A stretch of 34,428 nt of DNA from Mycobacterium alsense (GTDB lineage: Bacteria; Actinomycetota; Actinomycetes; Mycobacteriales; Mycobacteriaceae). Under the pieces are notes generated by a model. The model was given only the letters and a program-made list of their open reading frames with translations, searched no databases and was not told the DNA's origin. Within the stretch, counting starts at the first letter, position 1, and each line of letters opens with the position of its first letter. The position numbers and the translations under genes were made by a program. The stretch covers positions 1-34,428 of the forward strand of contig NZ_MVHD01000055.1 of NCBI RefSeq assembly GCF_002086635.1. Reading direction: 5' to 3'. This document shows, piece by piece, positions 25,112 to 32,029 of this stretch.

Positions 25112-26016
25112 TGCTCGTCGACTACTACCTGCGGATCCTGCACCTGGATCGGCGGTTGCCGCTCAACTTCGACCTGGGCCCGCTGCACGTGCACCTGCAC
25201 GCGCGGTCGGTGTTCTTCATGTGGGTGACCGTGGTGATCCTTCTGATCGCCGGCGTCGTCGTGCTCGCGTCGCGCCGGCGCGAGCTGATCCAGCGGTGGA
25301 CCACCTGGGTGATGATCGCCCCGGTCGTCGGCATCCCCATTTGGATCGGCCGCGGCACCACCGCGACGCTGGCCGCCGCCCTGGCCGTGGTCGCGGTGTT
25401 CGAGTACGCGCGGCTGGTGAAACTGGGCAAGGTCGACACCTACCTGCTGCTGGCGCTGGCCGTGCTGTATCCGCTCGCGGCGTGGCTGCACCCGCCGCTG
25501 CTGCGCCTCGCGCCGATCATCGTGCTGGCCTGCGCGCTGCCCTCGGTGTTCAGCGGCGACGTCGAGCACGGCGGCCGGCGCACGACGTTCACGGCGTTCG
25601 GTTCGGTGTGGATCTGCTGGTCGTTGGCGCACCTGGTGATGCTCTGGTCGGACGCGTATTTGGTGTGCTTCGCGGCCGCGGCCACCGACGTCGCGGCGTG
25701 GTGCGGCGGAAAAGGGTTGCGCCGCTTCGGTTGGGCCCGGCGGCCGCTGTCCCCGTTGAGCCCGAACAAGACGGTCGGCGGGTTGGTCGGCGCGGTGGTG
25801 GGGGCCTTCCTGGTGCTGACGCTGCTGGGCACGGTCACGGTCGGGCTGCTGGTCGCGGTGGCGTTCGGCGGCGTGCTCGGTGACCTCGTCGAATCGATGG
25901 TCAAGCGGCAGGCCCAGGTCAAGGACGCCGGGGCGTGGCTGCCCGGCTTCGGCGGGCTGCTCGACCGGATCGACTCGCTATTGCTGGTCCTGCCGCTGGC
26001 CTACCTGCTCGGCTGA
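25111..26016 (+). CDS. CdsA-like phosphatidate cytidylyltransferase
   Basis: The product has 301 residues with about eight hydrophobic segments. The C-terminal third carries the family signature GDLVESMVKRQAQVKDAG...LPGFGGLLDRIDS, the CTP/CDP-diacylglycerol and metal site in which DRID provides acidic ligands. One position differs from the usual form: the His of PGHGG is Phe here (PGFGG). The N-terminal quarter has an extra amphipathic/hydrophobic stretch. It probably makes a CDP-activated lipid at the inner membrane for the CDP-alcohol phosphatidyltransferase encoded in the convergent pair. It is likely a second, non-essential paralogue rather than the housekeeping CdsA. Stops of this gene and the acyltransferase are 2 bp apart. 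Confidence 0.8.
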   Translation: MLVDYYLRILHLDRRLPLNFDLGPLHVHLHARSVFFMWVTVVILLIAGVVVLASRRRELIQRWTTWVMIAPVVGIPIWIGRGTTATLAAALAVVAVFEYARLVKLGKVDTYLLLALAVLYPLAAWLHPPLLRLAPIIVLACALPSVFSGDVEHGGRRTTFTAFGSVWICWSLAHLVMLWSDAYLVCFAAAATDVAAWCGGKGLRRFGWARRPLSPLSPNKTVGGLVGAVVGAFLVLTLLGTVTVGLLVAVAFGGVLGDLVESMVKRQAQVKDAGAWLPGFGGLLDRIDSLLLVLPLAYLLG

Positions 26017-26018
26017 GC

Positions 26019-26654
26019 TCACGCCGCGAGCGCCAGCTCGCGGGGCCGGGGCCGCTCGCCGTCGCGCAGGGCGACGACCTGCTGCCGCAGCTGGGCCGCC
26101 GAGGCGCCGTCGGGGTCGACGGGCTCGCCGATGTGGACCCGCATCGGCGCGGGCGAGATGAAGCCGGCGCCCTTGGGCAGCACGTCGGCGGTGCCCAGCA
26201 GTGCGACCGGAACGACCGGTACGCCGCAGTCACGCGCCAATCGCAGCGCGCCGGAACGGAATTCCCCCACCGTGCCGTCCGTCGAGCGGGTGCCCTCGGG
26301 GTAGACGACGACGGTGCGCCCGGCCTCGAGCGCCGGGCGGGCGGCGGCCAGCAGCTGGGCGTAGGTGTCGGCGCCGGACCGCCGGACCGGCAGCACGCCG
26401 ATCAGCGAGGAGGCCACGAAACGCCGCACCGGGACGTCGAACCAGTAGTCGGCCGCGGCGGCGAACACCGGCCGGGCGCCGGCCGGCAGCGCGGCCAGCA
26501 GCACCGCGGTGTCGGCGTGCGAGCAGTGGTTGGCCACCACGACGCAGCCGCCCGACACGCCCCACCGACCCGTCACGGTCAGCCCGCCCGACACCCCGCA
26601 CACCGCGCGCCACAGCGCGTTCCGCAGCAGGCTGGCGATCCGCGGCGCGGTCAT
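26019..26654 (-). CDS. PlsC-like lysophospholipid acyltransferase
   Basis: The product has 211 residues and is a single acyltransferase domain. Block I reads VANHCSHADTAVL, with the catalytic HxxxxD as H43 and D48. Block III reads VVYPEGTRSTDG, with E120 binding the glycerol phosphate, and block IV is VVPVALLG. It would acylate lysophosphatidic acid or a related lysolipid. ATG 26654 overlaps the stop of the upstream CDP-alcohol gene by 4 bp (ATGA), so the two are translated together. The N-terminus has only a weak hydrophobic region, consistent with a peripheral or monotopic membrane enzyme. Confidence 0.85.
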   Translation of the reverse strand: MTAPRIASLLRNALWRAVCGVSGGLTVTGRWGVSGGCVVVANHCSHADTAVLLAALPAGARPVFAAAADYWFDVPVRRFVASSLIGVLPVRRSGADTYAQLLAAARPALEAGRTVVVYPEGTRSTDGTVGEFRSGALRLARDCGVPVVPVALLGTADVLPKGAGFISPAPMRVHIGEPVDPDGASAAQLRQQVVALRDGERPRPRELALAA

Positions 26655-27340
26655 GACGCCAGCTCGCGACGCGCCGCGCGGAGCCGCAGCGCGGCGGTGA
26701 TCAGCGATCCGTTCACCAGCTGCGTCGCGACCACCGGCAGGATGACCGGGAAGGCGGTGGCCGCCACGACGAACAGGCAACGTTCGGTCTTGCCGAGCGG
26801 GCCGCCGTTGCGCCGCGTCGCGCCGGCCGCCGCCGCGGCCAGCGACGCGAACGTGGGCAGCGTCGCGGCCAGCGCGGCCACCAGCACCATGATCACCGGC
26901 CAGGACTGCCAGTGCAGCCCGGGTCCGCGCTGGCGCGCCGCCCACACCGCCAGGCCGGCGAAGGTCAGCAGATCCGAGGCGCGGTCGCCGATCTCGTTGA
27001 CGACGAAGCCCCACGGCCGGCTCACGGCGCGGGCGCGGGCGACCGCGCCGTCGAGGTTGGCCCCGGCCAACCGCAGCGCCAAAAACAGGGCCGCCAGCGG
27101 CCACCAGCCCAGTGCGACGGCCGCGCCCGCGGCACCCGCCGCCAGCACGCCGCCTGCGGTGAACAGGTCCGGGGAGATGCCGCGCACCACGGCGACGTCG
27201 ACGATTGGGGTCAGCCGGCGGGTGTACCACGGCTTCAGCGCGTAGAGGCCCTGCCACCGGGGCGTGGCGGCGGGGCGCTGACCCACGGGGGCGAGGCTCG
27301 CAATGCGCGGGGTCGGCGCGGTCAAGACGGCGGTGCTCAC
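26651..27340 (-). CDS. CDP-alcohol phosphatidyltransferase family protein with degenerate active-site motif
   Basis: The product has 229 residues and about five to six membrane helices. The family motif D-x2-D-G-x2-A-R-x8-G-x3-D-x3-D aligns to residues 94-119 as A94, D97, G98, A101, R102, G111, N115, D119. The spacing is perfect, but the first Asp is Ala and the third is Asn. A similar NALDG...NEL-D pattern is familiar to me from an actinobacterial subgroup, so this may be a functional variant rather than a dead enzyme. The expected reaction is transfer of a phosphatidyl group from CDP-lipid to an alcohol at the membrane; the acceptor is unknown. It is the first gene of a two-gene unit with the acyltransferase and is divergent from the DUF732 genes. 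Confidence 0.75.
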   Translation of the reverse strand: MSTAVLTAPTPRIASLAPVGQRPAATPRWQGLYALKPWYTRRLTPIVDVAVVRGISPDLFTAGGVLAAGAAGAAVALGWWPLAALFLALRLAGANLDGAVARARAVSRPWGFVVNEIGDRASDLLTFAGLAVWAARQRGPGLHWQSWPVIMVLVAALAATLPTFASLAAAAAGATRRNGGPLGKTERCLFVVAATAFPVILPVVATQLVNGSLITAALRLRAARRELAS

Positions 27341-27486
27341 GGGGGCGTCTCCTCTCTGTGGCCGTCTGCGGTTGTGCGCAAGCCGACACCGTCGGCGCTG
27401 CTACCGGTCCCAAATTCGGGGCGCGAGGGCGGCGAGTGGTGACCGGCAGCACAGACATTGCTCCGCGCGGCTTGCCGCCCGGTAGC

Positions 27487-27509
27487 GAAGTTCTTGCGGA
27501 ATCCTTGCG
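27487..27509. promoter_or_regulatory. Copy B of a shared direct-repeat element
   Basis: CTTGCG cores at 27493-27498 and 27504-27509, 11 bp apart, after GAAGT. It is identical to the element at 19861-19883 except for two T/C changes. It lies in the divergent gap between the CDP-alcohol gene (start 27340) and the first DUF732 gene (start 27611). Confidence 0.45.
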
Positions 27510-27573
27510 GGCGGGCCGGCGACGCCGCAGCGGACGAAGACCGAGATTTGGGATAACGTTCAACCAGTCGCTC

Positions 27574-27604
27574 TTGACTGTCGCCGATTCACCCGCGCTA
27601 GGGG
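27574..27604 (+). promoter_or_regulatory. Possible promoter of the DUF732 pair
   Basis: TTGACT at 27574-27579 is close to the -35 consensus. TAGGGG at 27599-27604 could be the -10, giving a 19-bp spacer (long) and a start of transcription at or near the ATG at 27611. The same bases also resemble a ribosome-binding site, so the reading is uncertain. Confidence 0.3.
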
Positions 27605-27610
27605 GTGGCC

Positions 27611-27985
27611 ATGACCCGGACGGCGGTAGGTGCCGCGAGGTGGTCGGCGTTCGGGGCCGTCCTGTTGTCCGCGGCCGCGCTGCTGGGCGCGGCACCGGCG
27701 GCCGCGGATCCCACCGACGACGCGTTCCTCGCGGCGCTGGCGAAGAATGGGATCACGATTTCCAATCCCGACACCGCGCTGTCGATGGCGCGCAAGGTGT
27801 GCACCGGACTGGACAACGGCCAGCCGTCGACCGCGTTGGCGATGCGGATCGTGAAGGACACCGACCTGTCGCCGAGACAGGCCGGCTACTTCGTCGGCGT
27901 TTCGGTGGCCGCCTACTGCCCGCAATACAAGGGCAACACCGACGATTCGCTGAACTGGCTGGTGCCCTTCCCCCCGATGATGTGA
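27611..27985 (+). CDS. DUF732 secreted protein (copy 1)
   Basis: The product has 124 residues. A signal peptide (about 1-33, basic start, long Ala/Leu core, APAAADP cleavage region) is followed by a small domain with TDDAFLAALAKNGI, two cysteines (KVCTGLDNG and AAYCPQY) and LSPRQAGYFVGVSVAAYCPQY, the standard DUF732 pattern. The cysteines probably form one disulfide after export. The function of this mycobacterial family is not established. ATG 27611 was chosen over GTG 27605 because AGGGGG sits just upstream. A paralogue follows 10 bp after the stop. Confidence 0.85.
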   Translation: MTRTAVGAARWSAFGAVLLSAAALLGAAPAAADPTDDAFLAALAKNGITISNPDTALSMARKVCTGLDNGQPSTALAMRIVKDTDLSPRQAGYFVGVSVAAYCPQYKGNTDDSLNWLVPFPPMM

Positions 27986-27995
27986 GCTCTTGCCG

Positions 27996-28328
27996 ATGCA
28001 TGCGAACGTAGGCTTTCGGCCGCGGTGGAGCTTGGTCGCGGCCCTGCTTTGCGTCGTCGCGCCGCTCTTCGCGGCGCCGGCCGTCGCGGACTCCACCGAC
28101 GACGCGTTCCTCGCGGCCATTGCGGGCCAGAACATCCCGGTGCCCGACCCCAACGCCGCGATCCAGACCGCCCGCAACATGTGCGCGCTTTTCGACCAGG
28201 GCACGACGCGACCCCTGCTGGTGATGAAGCTGATCAAGGACGCGAACCTCTCGGCCAGACAGGCCGGCTTCTTCCTGGGGGCGTCGGCGGCCGCGTATTG
28301 CCCGCAGTACAAGTCGTCGGCGGGATAG
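27996..28328 (+). CDS. DUF732 secreted protein (copy 2)
   Basis: The product has 110 residues and is a paralogue of the preceding gene: STDDAFLAAIAGQNI, NMCALFDQG and LSARQAGFFLGASAAAYCPQY align with it throughout. It has a signal peptide (cleavage near AVADS) and the same two cysteines. It lacks the short C-terminal extension of copy 1. It starts at ATG 27996 (TTG 27990 is also possible), 10 bp after copy 1, so the two form a tandem pair in one transcript. Confidence 0.83.
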   Translation: MHANVGFRPRWSLVAALLCVVAPLFAAPAVADSTDDAFLAAIAGQNIPVPDPNAAIQTARNMCALFDQGTTRPLLVMKLIKDANLSARQAGFFLGASAAAYCPQYKSSAG

Positions 28329-28394
28329 GTGCCGGCGCATTGAAAGTTGCCCATTGATTGCCACGGGCGTCCCGCGCGGCATTAAGCTGCTGTC

Positions 28395-29099
28395 GTGGTT
28401 AAAGGGGTGTTAGCCATCGGCAGGAGCCGCTGGCTGGCATTGGCCGCCTCGCTCGTGGTATCGGCCGGGCTCATCTACGCCCAGGGCACCCGGCCCCCAC
28501 ACGCCGAAGGCACCAAACCTCCCTGCTGCGCCGAAACCCCCGCGGCGCCAGCGCCTGTCGCGGCGGGGGTGCCGCAGACGCCGCCGCCCGGACCGGCGCC
28601 GCAGACCGCCAGTCCCGAGGAGGTGGACGCGCTGGCGGCCAACGCGCCCAACGCCGCCCCGGCCCAGCAATTCCAGTTCCCGTTGCCCGCCGGCATCGCA
28701 CCGGAGGACCACCTGCAGGTCAAGACCATCTGGGCGGCCCGCGCCATCGAGGTGCTTTTTCCGGAGGTCACCACCATCTACGGGTACCGGCAGGATCCGT
28801 TGCCGTGGCACCCCAACGGGTTGGCCATCGACGTGATGATCCCGAATCACGGTTCCCCCGAGGGCATTGCGCTGGGCAACCAGATTGCCGGCTATGCCTT
28901 GGCAAACGCGAAGCGTTGGGGGGTCAACCACGTGATCTGGCGGCAGAAGATCTATCCGGGTGTCGGGGCGCCGAGTTGGACGGCCAACTACGGCAACGAA
29001 ACCCTCAACCACTACGACCACGTCCACATCGCCACCGACGGCGGCGGATACCCCACCGGGCACGAAACGTATTACATCGCGTCGATGACCCCGGAGTGA
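28395..29099 (+). CDS. Exported protein with a LAS-type (M15-like) zinc-peptidase pattern
   Basis: The product has 234 residues, starting at GTG. An N-terminal membrane or signal segment (about 11-30) precedes a Pro/Ala-rich, low-complexity stretch with CC at 44-45 (to about 95), then a compact domain. That domain has H139-x6-D146 in WHPNGLAIDVMIP and NHYDHVHI at 205-212 (H211), the HxxxxxxD...HxH layout of LAS metallopeptidases (D-Ala-D-Ala peptidases and relatives). Mycobacteria have many conserved proteins with this C-terminal domain (ARB_07466-type), usually without assigned function. It would act in the periplasm or cell wall; peptidoglycan cleavage is inferred, not shown. Confidence 0.75.
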   Translation: MVKGVLAIGRSRWLALAASLVVSAGLIYAQGTRPPHAEGTKPPCCAETPAAPAPVAAGVPQTPPPGPAPQTASPEEVDALAANAPNAAPAQQFQFPLPAGIAPEDHLQVKTIWAARAIEVLFPEVTTIYGYRQDPLPWHPNGLAIDVMIPNHGSPEGIALGNQIAGYALANAKRWGVNHVIWRQKIYPGVGAPSWTANYGNETLNHYDHVHIATDGGGYPTGHETYYIASMTPE

Positions 29100-29116
29100 T
29101 TTAGGCCCACGACGAA

Positions 29117-29131
29117 AGCTGGGCCCCAGCT
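29117..29131 (+). terminator. Weak hairpin after the LAS-type protein gene
   Basis: AGCTGGG-C-CCCAGCT is a perfect inverted repeat 18 bp after the stop codon at 29099. A hairpin with a 5-bp stem is possible. There is no T-run, as is common in mycobacteria, so function as a terminator is only possible. The rest of the gap to the PE_PGRS gene shows nothing else clear. Confidence 0.3.
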
Positions 29132-29381
29132 GAGGCACCGACGTTACCGGCGCAGATCGAATTGTCCTTGGCGTCTGGCCGCCGTGTGCCATGAATTGCG
29201 TTGTCGCACAATGCCTCTCGGAGTGCACGCCCCCGGCGGTCGCCGCCGAGGCCGTCGCGTTCCCGCCGTCGTCGGATTCCGCGTCAAAATTCTCGCAAAA
29301 ACCCCGCACATCGGTGCCCCAAAGCGCGTATGACTAATTGAGAATCGTGAATCCCTGTAGGTCCCATGTCGGGGGTGTGAG

Positions 29382-30824
29382 ATGTCGTTTCTCATCGCGG
29401 TGCCGGAAATGGTGACGGCGGCGGCAACGGATTTGGCCGGCATCGGCTCGACGCTTCACGCGGCCACCGCGGCCGCAACGGCCCCGACGACGGGGATCAT
29501 GGCCGCGGCCGAGGATGAGATCTCGGCGGCGATCGCGGAGGTGTTCTCCGCCCATGGTCAGGGCTTTCAGGTGCTCAGCGCGCAGGCCGCGTCGTTTCAT
29601 CAGCAGTTTGTGCAGGCGTTGAGTGCGGGCGCGAGCTCGTATGCCGGCGCCGAGGCCGCCAACGCCGCAGCAATCGTGGCCAATCCCGCGCAGACGGTCG
29701 GCCAGGACCTGCTCAACGTGATCAATGCGCCGTTCCTGGCGCTGACCGCGCGCCCGCTCGTCGGCAACGGCACCAACGGGGCTCCGGGAACCGGCCAAAA
29801 CGGCGCACCCGGCGGGTGGTTGCTCGGTAACGGCGGGAACGGCGGGTCCGGGGCCATCAGCGCCGTTGCGGCGGGCCAAAACGGGGGCAACGGCGGGGCC
29901 GGAGGGTTCTTCGGCCACGGCGGGGCCGGCGGCGCCGGCGGACAGGGCGTCACCGCCGGCGGGGCCGGCGGCAATGGTGGGATCGCCGGGTTGTTCGGCA
30001 CCGGCGGCATCGGCGGCGCCGGCGGGCACTCCGACAGCATTATCGCGACCGTCATGGCCGGGAACGGTGGCAACGGTGGCTCCGGCGGCATGTTTGGCAA
30101 CGGCGGCGCGGGAGGCGCCGGCGGCAGCGGTGGCGGCGACGCCGGGGACGCGGGGGCCGGCGGGGCCGGCGGCATGTTCGGCGGCAACGGCGGGCAAGGC
30201 GGCAACGGCGGGCAAGGCGCCCAATTCGCCGGAGGGGACGGCGGGATCGGCGGCAACTCAGGCTTCCTCTACGGCACCCCCGGCAATGGCGGGAGCGGTG
30301 GATCCGGCAACACCGCCGGCGGACCCGGCAATGCCGGCGGAAGCGTCGGCGGGTTCTTCGGCAACGGCGGCGCCGGCGGCATGGGCGGGCCCAGCAACGC
30401 CGGAGTCGGCGGGAACGGCGGGGCAGGCGGCAACGCCGGCATGTTTATCGGTAACGGTGGCGCCGCCGGTGCCGGCGGGTTCGGCGCCACCACCGGTGGC
30501 ACCGGCGTGGCTGGGGGCACCGGCGGCCTACTTTGGGGCAACGGCGGGCTCGGCGGGGACGGCGGCGCAAGCGTCGTGCTCGGTGGTCCGGGCGGCTCGG
30601 GCGGGGCAGCCGGGATGATCGGCGACGGTGGTGACGGCGGCACCGGCGGCACCGCGGGCAATGCCGGAGTCGGAGGTACCGGCGGGGGGGGCGGCAATGC
30701 CGTGTTGGTCGGCAACGGCGGCAACGGCGGCAACGGCGGGACCGCAGGGACTCCGGGGGGCCCGGGTGCCGGGGGCACCGGAGGTCTGCTGTTCGGCGTA
30801 CCCGGAAACAACGGGTTGACCTGA
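29382..30824 (+). CDS. PE_PGRS family protein
   Basis: The product has 480 residues. The PE domain (about 1-95) starts MSFLIAVPEMVTAAATDLAGIGS and has the type VII secretion motif YxxxE (Y87, E91). A linker with LNVINAPFLALTARPLVGNG, the conserved 'GRPL' region, leads into the PGRS domain (about 128-480), made of glycine-rich GGxGGx units such as NGGNGGSGG and GGAGGAGG. There is no further C-terminal domain after the repeats. Proteins of this kind are exported by ESX-5 to the cell surface. No PPE partner is next to it. The family occurs in a subset of slow-growing mycobacteria, which narrows the host. Length may vary between strains because of the repeats. Confidence 0.95.
   Translation: MSFLIAVPEMVTAAATDLAGIGSTLHAATAAATAPTTGIMAAAEDEISAAIAEVFSAHGQGFQVLSAQAASFHQQFVQALSAGASSYAGAEAANAAAIVANPAQTVGQDLLNVINAPFLALTARPLVGNGTNGAPGTGQNGAPGGWLLGNGGNGGSGAISAVAAGQNGGNGGAGGFFGHGGAGGAGGQGVTAGGAGGNGGIAGLFGTGGIGGAGGHSDSIIATVMAGNGGNGGSGGMFGNGGAGGAGGSGGGDAGDAGAGGAGGMFGGNGGQGGNGGQGAQFAGGDGGIGGNSGFLYGTPGNGGSGGSGNTAGGPGNAGGSVGGFFGNGGAGGMGGPSNAGVGGNGGAGGNAGMFIGNGGAAGAGGFGATTGGTGVAGGTGGLLWGNGGLGGDGGASVVLGGPGGSGGAAGMIGDGGDGGTGGTAGNAGVGGTGGGGGNAVLVGNGGNGGNGGTAGTPGGPGAGGTGGLLFGVPGNNGLT
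29763..30821 (+). repeat. PGRS glycine-rich coding repeats
   Basis: A degenerate array of short GGCGGN/AACGGC-type units encodes GGxGGx and NGGxGG peptides throughout the C-terminal three-quarters of the PE_PGRS protein. Such regions recombine easily and are prone to assembly error. Confidence 0.9.
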
Positions 30825-30930
30825 GCGCGATCGCCGGTCCACGGGAGTCCCTCAGCGGCAGAACGGCTTTGCAGTGCGCTACTACGACGCGTAGTATTCA
30901 GCCATCCCACCGTGCACAAGGAGGTGCAAT

Positions 30931-31365
30931 GTGAGATGGAGTTTCGCCCAGATCGGGCTGCTGATCATCTGTGCGTTTCACGTCGTCCAGGCGGTGGCAG
31001 GCCTCATCGTCAACCCCAGCTTCGCGACCGGCCCCGACGCGCCGACCGTCCAACTTTTCGGGATGGACTACAACGGCTGGCACGCGGTCGCCGGCCTGGC
31101 GCTGTTCGCCCCGGGCCTGGTGTTCGCGATCCGCAAGTCGTGGGCGGTGCTGTACCTGTTCTTCGCCGCGATAGCCGGTGCGCTGCCGGGCATTTGGGCC
31201 TTTTTCTCACACCAGGTCGCCGTGGTGTTCACCTTCCCCAACAACACCACCGACGCGGTGGTGCACCTCGTGACCGCTGCGGTGATGGCGGCCGTGGCGG
31301 CCATCCAGATCCGCGTGGACGGCGGGGTCAAGAACTCGCTCGGCGATTTGCGGAAAGCGCCGTAA
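30931..31365 (+). CDS. DUF4383-like four-helix membrane protein
   Basis: The product has 144 residues. It has four hydrophobic segments (about 4-27, 50-68, 71-93 and 110-132), with a first loop containing NPSFATGPDAPTVQLFGMDYNGWHAVAGL, in the style of DUF4383/DUF4383-like actinobacterial membrane proteins. No catalytic residues are evident and the function is unknown. The GTG start is supported by AAGGAGG 6-7 nt upstream. It is separated by about 105 bp from PE_PGRS and 51 bp from the glutathione peroxidase gene. Confidence 0.78.
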   Translation: MRWSFAQIGLLIICAFHVVQAVAGLIVNPSFATGPDAPTVQLFGMDYNGWHAVAGLALFAPGLVFAIRKSWAVLYLFFAAIAGALPGIWAFFSHQVAVVFTFPNNTTDAVVHLVTAAVMAAVAAIQIRVDGGVKNSLGDLRKAP

Positions 31366-31416
31366 CGATTCGGCTTGCCGCCGTAAATGCGTGGCGGCAG
31401 TGTTAGCGTCATCGGC

Positions 31417-31905
31417 GTGACCCTCAACGACATCCCCCTGACCACCCTCGATGGCAAGCCGACCACGCTGGCCGAATTGTCCGGCGGCGCAACGCTGGTC
31501 GTCAACGTCGCCTCGAAATGCGGGCTAACCCCGCAGTACACGGCGCTGGAGAAGCTCGCCAAGGACTATCGCGATCGCGGCCTGACGGTAGTCGGCGTCC
31601 CGTGCAACCAGTTCATGGGCCAGGAGCCGGGCACGGCCGAAGAGATCCAGCAGTTCTGCTCGACGACCTACGGGGTGACGTTTCCGCTGCTGGCGAAGAC
31701 CGACGTCAACGGCGCCGACCGCCACCCGCTGTACGCCGAGCTGACCAAGGTCGCCGATGCCGAGGGCCAGGCGGGTGACATTCAGTGGAACTTCGAGAAA
31801 TTCCTGATCGCGCCCGGCGGTGAGGTGGTCAACCGGTTTCGCCCGCGCACCGAGCCCGACGCTCCCGAGGTGGTCAGCGCGATCGAGGCCGCGCTGCCGC
31901 GATAG
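31417..31905 (+). CDS. Glutathione-peroxidase-family thiol peroxidase
   Basis: The product has 162 residues. The catalytic set is present: C35 in NVASKCGLTPQY, Q65 in VPCNQFMGQEPG, and W124-N125 in WNFEKFL. A second cysteine, C81 in QQFCSTTYGVTFP, sits where the resolving Cys lies in yeast Gpx3-type enzymes, so a thioredoxin-linked mechanism using C35 and C81 is likely rather than glutathione, which mycobacteria lack. It would reduce hydrogen or organic peroxides in the cytoplasm. GTG 31417 was chosen because TLNDIPL matches the usual N-terminus and a TAGCGT hexamer lies 10-15 nt upstream, suggesting a leaderless transcript; ATG 31387 would add 10 residues. Confidence 0.9.
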   Translation: MTLNDIPLTTLDGKPTTLAELSGGATLVVNVASKCGLTPQYTALEKLAKDYRDRGLTVVGVPCNQFMGQEPGTAEEIQQFCSTTYGVTFPLLAKTDVNGADRHPLYAELTKVADAEGQAGDIQWNFEKFLIAPGGEVVNRFRPRTEPDAPEVVSAIEAALPR

Positions 31906-31994
31906 GCGATGCGTCGCGGGCCTAAGCCGTACTGACAAAATTTGCAGCTGCGCCCGAAGGTAACCACAGCCACCCAGGCGACCCGAAATCGCAG

Positions 31995-32029
31995 TTAACA
32001 CCGCGAACTCTTGCGCATAAGTTAAAGGC
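31995..32029 (+). promoter_or_regulatory. Leaderless sigma-A-like promoter of the nitrilase-fold gene with imperfect palindrome
   Basis: TTAACA (31995-32000) and TAAGTT (32018-32023) are separated by exactly 17 bp, and the ATG follows 6 nt after the -10, so transcription should begin at the start codon. An 18-bp imperfect palindrome, AACT-N2-TGCGCA-N2-AGTT (32006-32023), covers spacer and -10 and could be an operator. No ribosome-binding site is needed or clearly seen. Confidence 0.6.

Noticed and set aside
29117..29131. Hairpin considered as a strong intrinsic terminator
   Set aside because: The loop is a single base unless the stem is shortened to 5 bp, and no T-run follows; kept only as a weak candidate.
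29763..30821. Repeat array considered as CRISPR or minisatellite
   Set aside because: Units are short, degenerate and in frame, with no unique spacers; this is PGRS coding repeat.
29334..30919. Long minus-strand frames opposite PE_PGRS encoding Pro-rich proteins
   Set aside because: They are the complement of GGN-repeat codons; the PE domain fixes the coding strand.
30912..31406. Plus-strand frame starting at 30912, with an ATG before the DUF4383-like gene
   Set aside because: Arg-rich and without membrane pattern; the overlapping GTG frame at 30931 has a strong ribosome-binding site and four clear helices.
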